Part shown: one piece after another, positions 61,545 through 64,000 of the stretch | Position numbering within the stretch: the first letter of the stretch is position 1 | Layout: every line of letters starts with the position of its first letter | Source of the DNA: Kibdelosporangium philippinense | Lineage (GTDB): Bacteria; Actinomycetota; Actinomycetes; Mycobacteriales; Pseudonocardiaceae | Assembly (NCBI RefSeq): GCF_021390435.2 | Contig: NZ_JAJVCN010000001.1 | Span: 558,001 to 622,000 of the forward strand | Reading direction: 5' to 3' | DNA length: 64,000 bases | Program-made: the position numbers and the translations under genes | The notes under the pieces: generated by a model | Seen by the model: the letters and a program-made list of their open reading frames with translations, nothing else | Database searches by the model: none | Told to the model about the DNA's origin: nothing

Positions 61545-61735
61545 TCACCGGCCGCGTTCACGCCATTCGTCGATGTGCGGCTTCTGCTCGCCCAAGGTCA
61601 AGTCGTCGCCATGTCCCGGGTAGAACCAGGTGTCGTCGGGTAGCGCATCGAACAGGCGCGAGGAGACGTCGTTGACCAACGACGTGAAATCCTTGGGAGA
61701 GTTGGTCTTGCCAACTCCACCAGGGAACAGAGATC
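61545..61735 (-). pseudogene. C-terminal fragment of an MBL-fold hydrolase, copy 1
   Basis: The minus strand reads LFPGGVGKTNSPKDFTSLVN, DVSSRLFDALPDDTWFYPGH and GDDLTLGEQKPHIDEWRERG then TGA, the C terminus of a glyoxalase-II-like metallo-hydrolase. No upstream part precedes it. It shares 172 bp with the copy at 62520-62710, and the two flank toxin-antitoxin module 2. Confidence 0.75.
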
Positions 61736-61762
61736 GCGTCAGCGGGCAACAAGGCTAGCTTC

Positions 61763-61791
61763 TGTAGCGCATAGGGCTACACGGGGCTACA
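61763..61791. promoter_or_regulatory. Operator-like repeats of toxin-antitoxin module 2
   Basis: tgtagc at 61763-61768 and gctaca at 61776-61781 form an inverted repeat, and a third gctaca follows at 61786-61791, directly before the antitoxin start at 61800. This is typical of Phd-family autoregulation. Confidence 0.6.
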
Positions 61792-61799
61792 CTTTGGCC

Positions 61800-62078
61800 A
61801 TGCGAGTCATCAGCCAGCGAGAGTTTCGCAACAACTCTGCCGCCGTCATGGACGCTGTGGAAGCGGGGGAGACCTACCACGTCACGCGTAACGGGGTCGA
61901 GATCGCCGAGTTGCGTCCACTTTCTCGCAGACGACGGTTGACCGCCGAGGAGCTCGTGGAGCGTCATCGACGGTTGCCGCGGGGCGAGCACAAGTTGATG
62001 CAGCAGGAAGCCGACGAGTTCTTCGGCACGGAAGATCGCATCGGCGACGGCGATCCTTGGGAGCGTGGTCGTGGCTGA
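61800..62078 (+). CDS. Phd/YefM-type antitoxin, module 2
   Basis: The 92-residue protein RVISQREFRNNSAAVMDAVE, TYHVTRNGVEIAELRPLSRR and a C-terminal acidic tail FFGTEDRIGDGDPWERG form a Phd-type antitoxin. It overlaps the toxin gene by 14 bp. It binds the tgtagc/gctaca repeats just upstream, by inference. ATG at 61800 is the first codon of the conserved start. Confidence 0.88.
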   Translation: MRVISQREFRNNSAAVMDAVEAGETYHVTRNGVEIAELRPLSRRRRLTAEELVERHRRLPRGEHKLMQQEADEFFGTEDRIGDGDPWERGRG

Positions 62079-62475
62079 GCGTCCTGAGTCAGGTGTCCTG
62101 GACACCTGTGCTTACATCGATCTCGACCTGCTCGACCCGGCGCAGTTGCCTGCGATTCCGGAGATCTCTGCGATCACGATGGCGGAATTGCACCAGGGTG
62201 TGGCTATGGCCAAAGACCCTGCGGTCAGGGCGGCGCGGACAGAGAAGCTTGGTGCAGCGATCGCCGATTTCGACCCGTTGCCTTTCGATCGCGACGCGGC
62301 TACCCGGTACGGCACGTTGGTCGGACTCGCCTTAGCTGCGAACCGTGATCCCAAACCGCGACGGATGGACCTCATGATTGCTGCGATCGCATCAGCTCAC
62401 GACTTGCCGCTCTACACGCGCAACGCTGATGACTTCAAGGGCCTGCAAGGCATGCTGACCGTAGTCGCCATCTGA
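62065..62475 (+). CDS. vapC: PIN-domain RNase toxin, module 2
   Basis: The 136-residue PIN protein has Asp in GVLDTCAYIDLD, Glu in ITMAELHQGVAMA, Asp in RRMDLMIAAIASAHDLPLYT and ADDFKGLQGML, the full acidic set. It begins GTG at 62065 or GTG at 62071 inside the antitoxin gene. It resembles the toxin of module 1 in its C-terminal half but not closely. The stop is at the foot of a terminator hairpin. Confidence 0.88.
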   Translation: MVVAERPESGVLDTCAYIDLDLLDPAQLPAIPEISAITMAELHQGVAMAKDPAVRAARTEKLGAAIADFDPLPFDRDAATRYGTLVGLALAANRDPKPRRMDLMIAAIASAHDLPLYTRNADDFKGLQGMLTVVAI

Positions 62476-62509
62476 GTGCTTCGGCGAGCCTTCTCGCCGA
62501 AGCACTCAG
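62472..62509 (+). terminator. Intrinsic terminator of module 2
   Basis: 17-bp arms (ctgagtgcttcggcgag and its complement) enclose a 4-base loop and include the toxin stop codon. The gagtg stem end is like the hairpins at 25706 and 31604. Confidence 0.7.
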
Positions 62510-62519
62510 CCCAAACGAC

Positions 62520-62710
62520 CTACCAACCTCGGGAGCGCCATTCGTCGACGTGGGGCTTCTGCTCGCCCAGGGTCGAGTCGTCGCCGTGGCCTGGATAGAA
62601 CCAGGTGTCGTCCGGGAGTGCATCGAACAGGCGCGAGGAGACGTCGTTGACCAACGACGTGAAATCCTCGGGAGAGTTGGTCTTGCCAACTCCACCAGGG
62701 AACAGAGTAT
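62520..62710 (-). pseudogene. C-terminal fragment of an MBL-fold hydrolase, copy 2
   Basis: This second copy reads LFPGGVGKTNSPEDFTSLVN, then FDALPDDTWFYPGHGDDSTL and GEQKPHVDEWRSRGW with stop TAG. It aligns over 172 bp with copy 1 (61561-61732 to 62536-62707). Both copies begin abruptly at the same codon, so the duplication is of a truncated unit. It follows the module 2 terminator. Confidence 0.75.
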
Positions 62711-62736
62711 CTCCTCAGCGGTGAACAAACTTGTGA

Positions 62737-64000
62737 TTAGCGATGCCCGGTTTCCCAGAGGGCAGAGATGGGGAGGGACAGGAGCCGTTCTCCGAAGTTG
62801 ACGCTGCCTCGCTTGCCTGTATGCAGCACGATGCCCTGACGGAACTGGTCACCGACCTGATCGCGTAATGCCGCGAGGCCCTGGAAGTCGTCGGCCGTGA
62901 CTGTGTCTCGTGCCTTGGACTCGATTCCGACGATCTGGCCGTCCTCTCGCTCGAGGACTACGTCCACTTCTGCGCCGCCGCTGATTCGCCAGTGGTGGAG
63001 GCGGACCTGGGACTCGCTCCAGGTGGCCTGTTTGGCGAGTTCGTTGACGATGAATGTCTCGATAAGCGCGCCGCGCGCCGGAGCAACGGGCTTGGCGAGT
63101 GACTCCGCGGAAACGCCAAGCAGTGCGGTCGCCAGCCCGGTGTCGGTGAGATGCACTTTGGCGTGTTTCACTACCCTCGCGGTTGGGTTCCGTGACCAGG
63201 CTGGCAGCCTGTGAATCAGGAAAACTGCTTCCAGTAGTTCGAGGTACCGGTTCACAGTCGTGCGGTGCAGGCCGGTCTTGTTCGAGGTATGGACGCTGTT
63301 GTGTTCCTGCGCTGTGATGGAGGCGAGGTAGGACAAGAGCGTGGTGATGGCACTGGGCTCGTTGAGCCGTGTCATCTCCCGGATGTCTCGTTCCGCGATC
63401 GCGCGAACGTAACTGCGGAACCAGGTCCGGCGGGCTCTGGCACTGTGCATGAGAGCGGGCTCAGGGAATCCGCCCCGACAGACACGGTCGAAGTAGCCGG
63501 TCCGGTCCACTTGCGACGGTGTGAACTCCCGCAGTGAGCCCGGTTCGTCGAACGCGGTGTCGATGAACCGCTCGAACTTGCCCTCAAACTCACCTTGGGA
63601 GAAGGGCCAGACGTCGACGACGTCGCCGCGCCCCGCGAGCGACTCGGACAGACTGGGGGTAGACAAGAAGCGGGTCGACCCGGCGAGAACATACCGGCCC
63701 GCCCGTGGGTCCGCGTCGACCTCAGCCTTGATCGCTCTGACCAGCGGATCACCGGCCCGCTGGACCTCGTCGATGAGCCTTGGCTCGGTGCCGTTGCCGG
63801 CGAACCCGAGTGGGTCGCTGATCGCGGCCTGTAGCAGTTGCTCATCGTCCAGGTTGAGCAATGTGCCCCCAAGCAGAGCACGCACCGCATTGAGCAGAGT
63901 GGTCTTGCCCGCTTGCCTTGGCCCGTTGAGAATCACGACACGGAAGGTCGAGAGATACTCTTTGACCAGGTCACAGCATGCGCGGGGCAGGTCCGGCTCG
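62737..64000 (-). CDS. AAA_14/DUF4143 ATP-binding protein, 5' end missing
   Basis: At least 420 residues are visible, and the frame continues past the right edge. Walker A is in ILNGPRQAGKTTLLNAVRAL and Walker B-like acidic residues in EPRLIDEVQRAG. After LAGSTRFLSTPSLSESLAGR and PFSQGEFEGKFERF, the DUF4143 part has a wHTH-like HTSNKTGLHRTTVNRYLELL and a PD-(D/E)XK-like GGAEVDVVLEREDGQIVGIE with ESKA. These ATPases of unknown role are common in bacteria. It ends 27 bp from the MBL fragment. Confidence 0.88.
   Translation of the reverse strand, partial: EPDLPRACCDLVKEYLSTFRVVILNGPRQAGKTTLLNAVRALLGGTLLNLDDEQLLQAAISDPLGFAGNGTEPRLIDEVQRAGDPLVRAIKAEVDADPRAGRYVLAGSTRFLSTPSLSESLAGRGDVVDVWPFSQGEFEGKFERFIDTAFDEPGSLREFTPSQVDRTGYFDRVCRGGFPEPALMHSARARRTWFRSYVRAIAERDIREMTRLNEPSAITTLLSYLASITAQEHNSVHTSNKTGLHRTTVNRYLELLEAVFLIHRLPAWSRNPTARVVKHAKVHLTDTGLATALLGVSAESLAKPVAPARGALIETFIVNELAKQATWSESQVRLHHWRISGGAEVDVVLEREDGQIVGIESKARDTVTADDFQGLAALRDQVGDQFRQGIVLHTGKRGSVNFGERLLSLPISALWETGHR

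Overview
The window is high-GC DNA, densely packed with genes that often start GTG or TTG and overlap their neighbours by 4 bp (ATGA or GTGA). Its gene families are typical of filamentous actinomycetes: geosmin synthase, F420/flavin luciferase-like oxidoreductases, an SCO6745-family protein, SnoaL-tailed ECF sigma factors, a type VII secretion toxin and EACC1-type caspases. I infer a member of the Pseudonocardiaceae or a close relative. No rRNA, tRNA or CRISPR array was recognised.

Region 1 (1-31.5 kb) is mostly chromosomal. It opens with the 5' end of a nitric oxide synthase gene and a secreted beta-propeller protein. A three-gene glycosyltransferase/methyltransferase/prenyltransferase-like operon follows. 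Next come a caspase-TPR gene and an alpha/beta hydrolase gene in divergent orientation, then a pectinase, two MFS transporters, a Cas2-fold SinR-like protein, a large coiled-coil protein with an eCIS-toxin-like N terminus cut by one amber codon, lipB, a SunS-like glycosyltransferase beside a small secreted Cys-containing protein, a TetR/sigma/hydrolase operon with a clear operator, geosmin synthase, RNase HI and an LTA-synthase-like sulfatase.

Region 2 (31.7-37.0 kb) is a tight four-gene operon: a DUF4365 nuclease-like protein, an unknown protein, a winged-helix protein and a 1023-residue ATPase with two P-loop domains, the second HerA-like. It looks like an undescribed DNA-processing or defence system.

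Region 3 (37-50.1 kb) mixes intact regulatory and enzyme genes (an LLM oxidoreductase, an ECF sigma factor, DinB, a two-component system, a second RNase HI, HNH) with many decaying genes: an unknown protein, a HEAT-repeat protein, an ankyrin-like fragment, an Imm21 duplicate, a GNAT, a PPOX fragment and a DUF4419 gene. This points to an integration and decay zone.

Region 4 (50.1-58.3 kb) is a siphovirus-type tail operon on the minus strand: connector, tail tube, two assembly chaperones joined by a -1 frameshift, tape measure, Dit, baseplate proteins and a pair of duplicated tip proteins. It has no capsid, terminase, portal, lysis or integrase gene, and DUF4419 gene remnants lie on both sides of it.

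Region 5 (58.9-64 kb) holds a type VII secretion partner with a WxG-EndoU toxin and its immunity gene, two divergent vapBC-like modules with similar operators (one bracketed by 172-bp direct repeats of a truncated metallo-hydrolase gene), and an AAA_14/DUF4143 ATPase that runs off the window.

Several otherwise good genes carry single-base lesions: the caspase at a G10 run, the SDR at a G5 run, an amber codon in the coiled-coil protein, and a TGA at the LysR start. These may be real or may be sequence errors.
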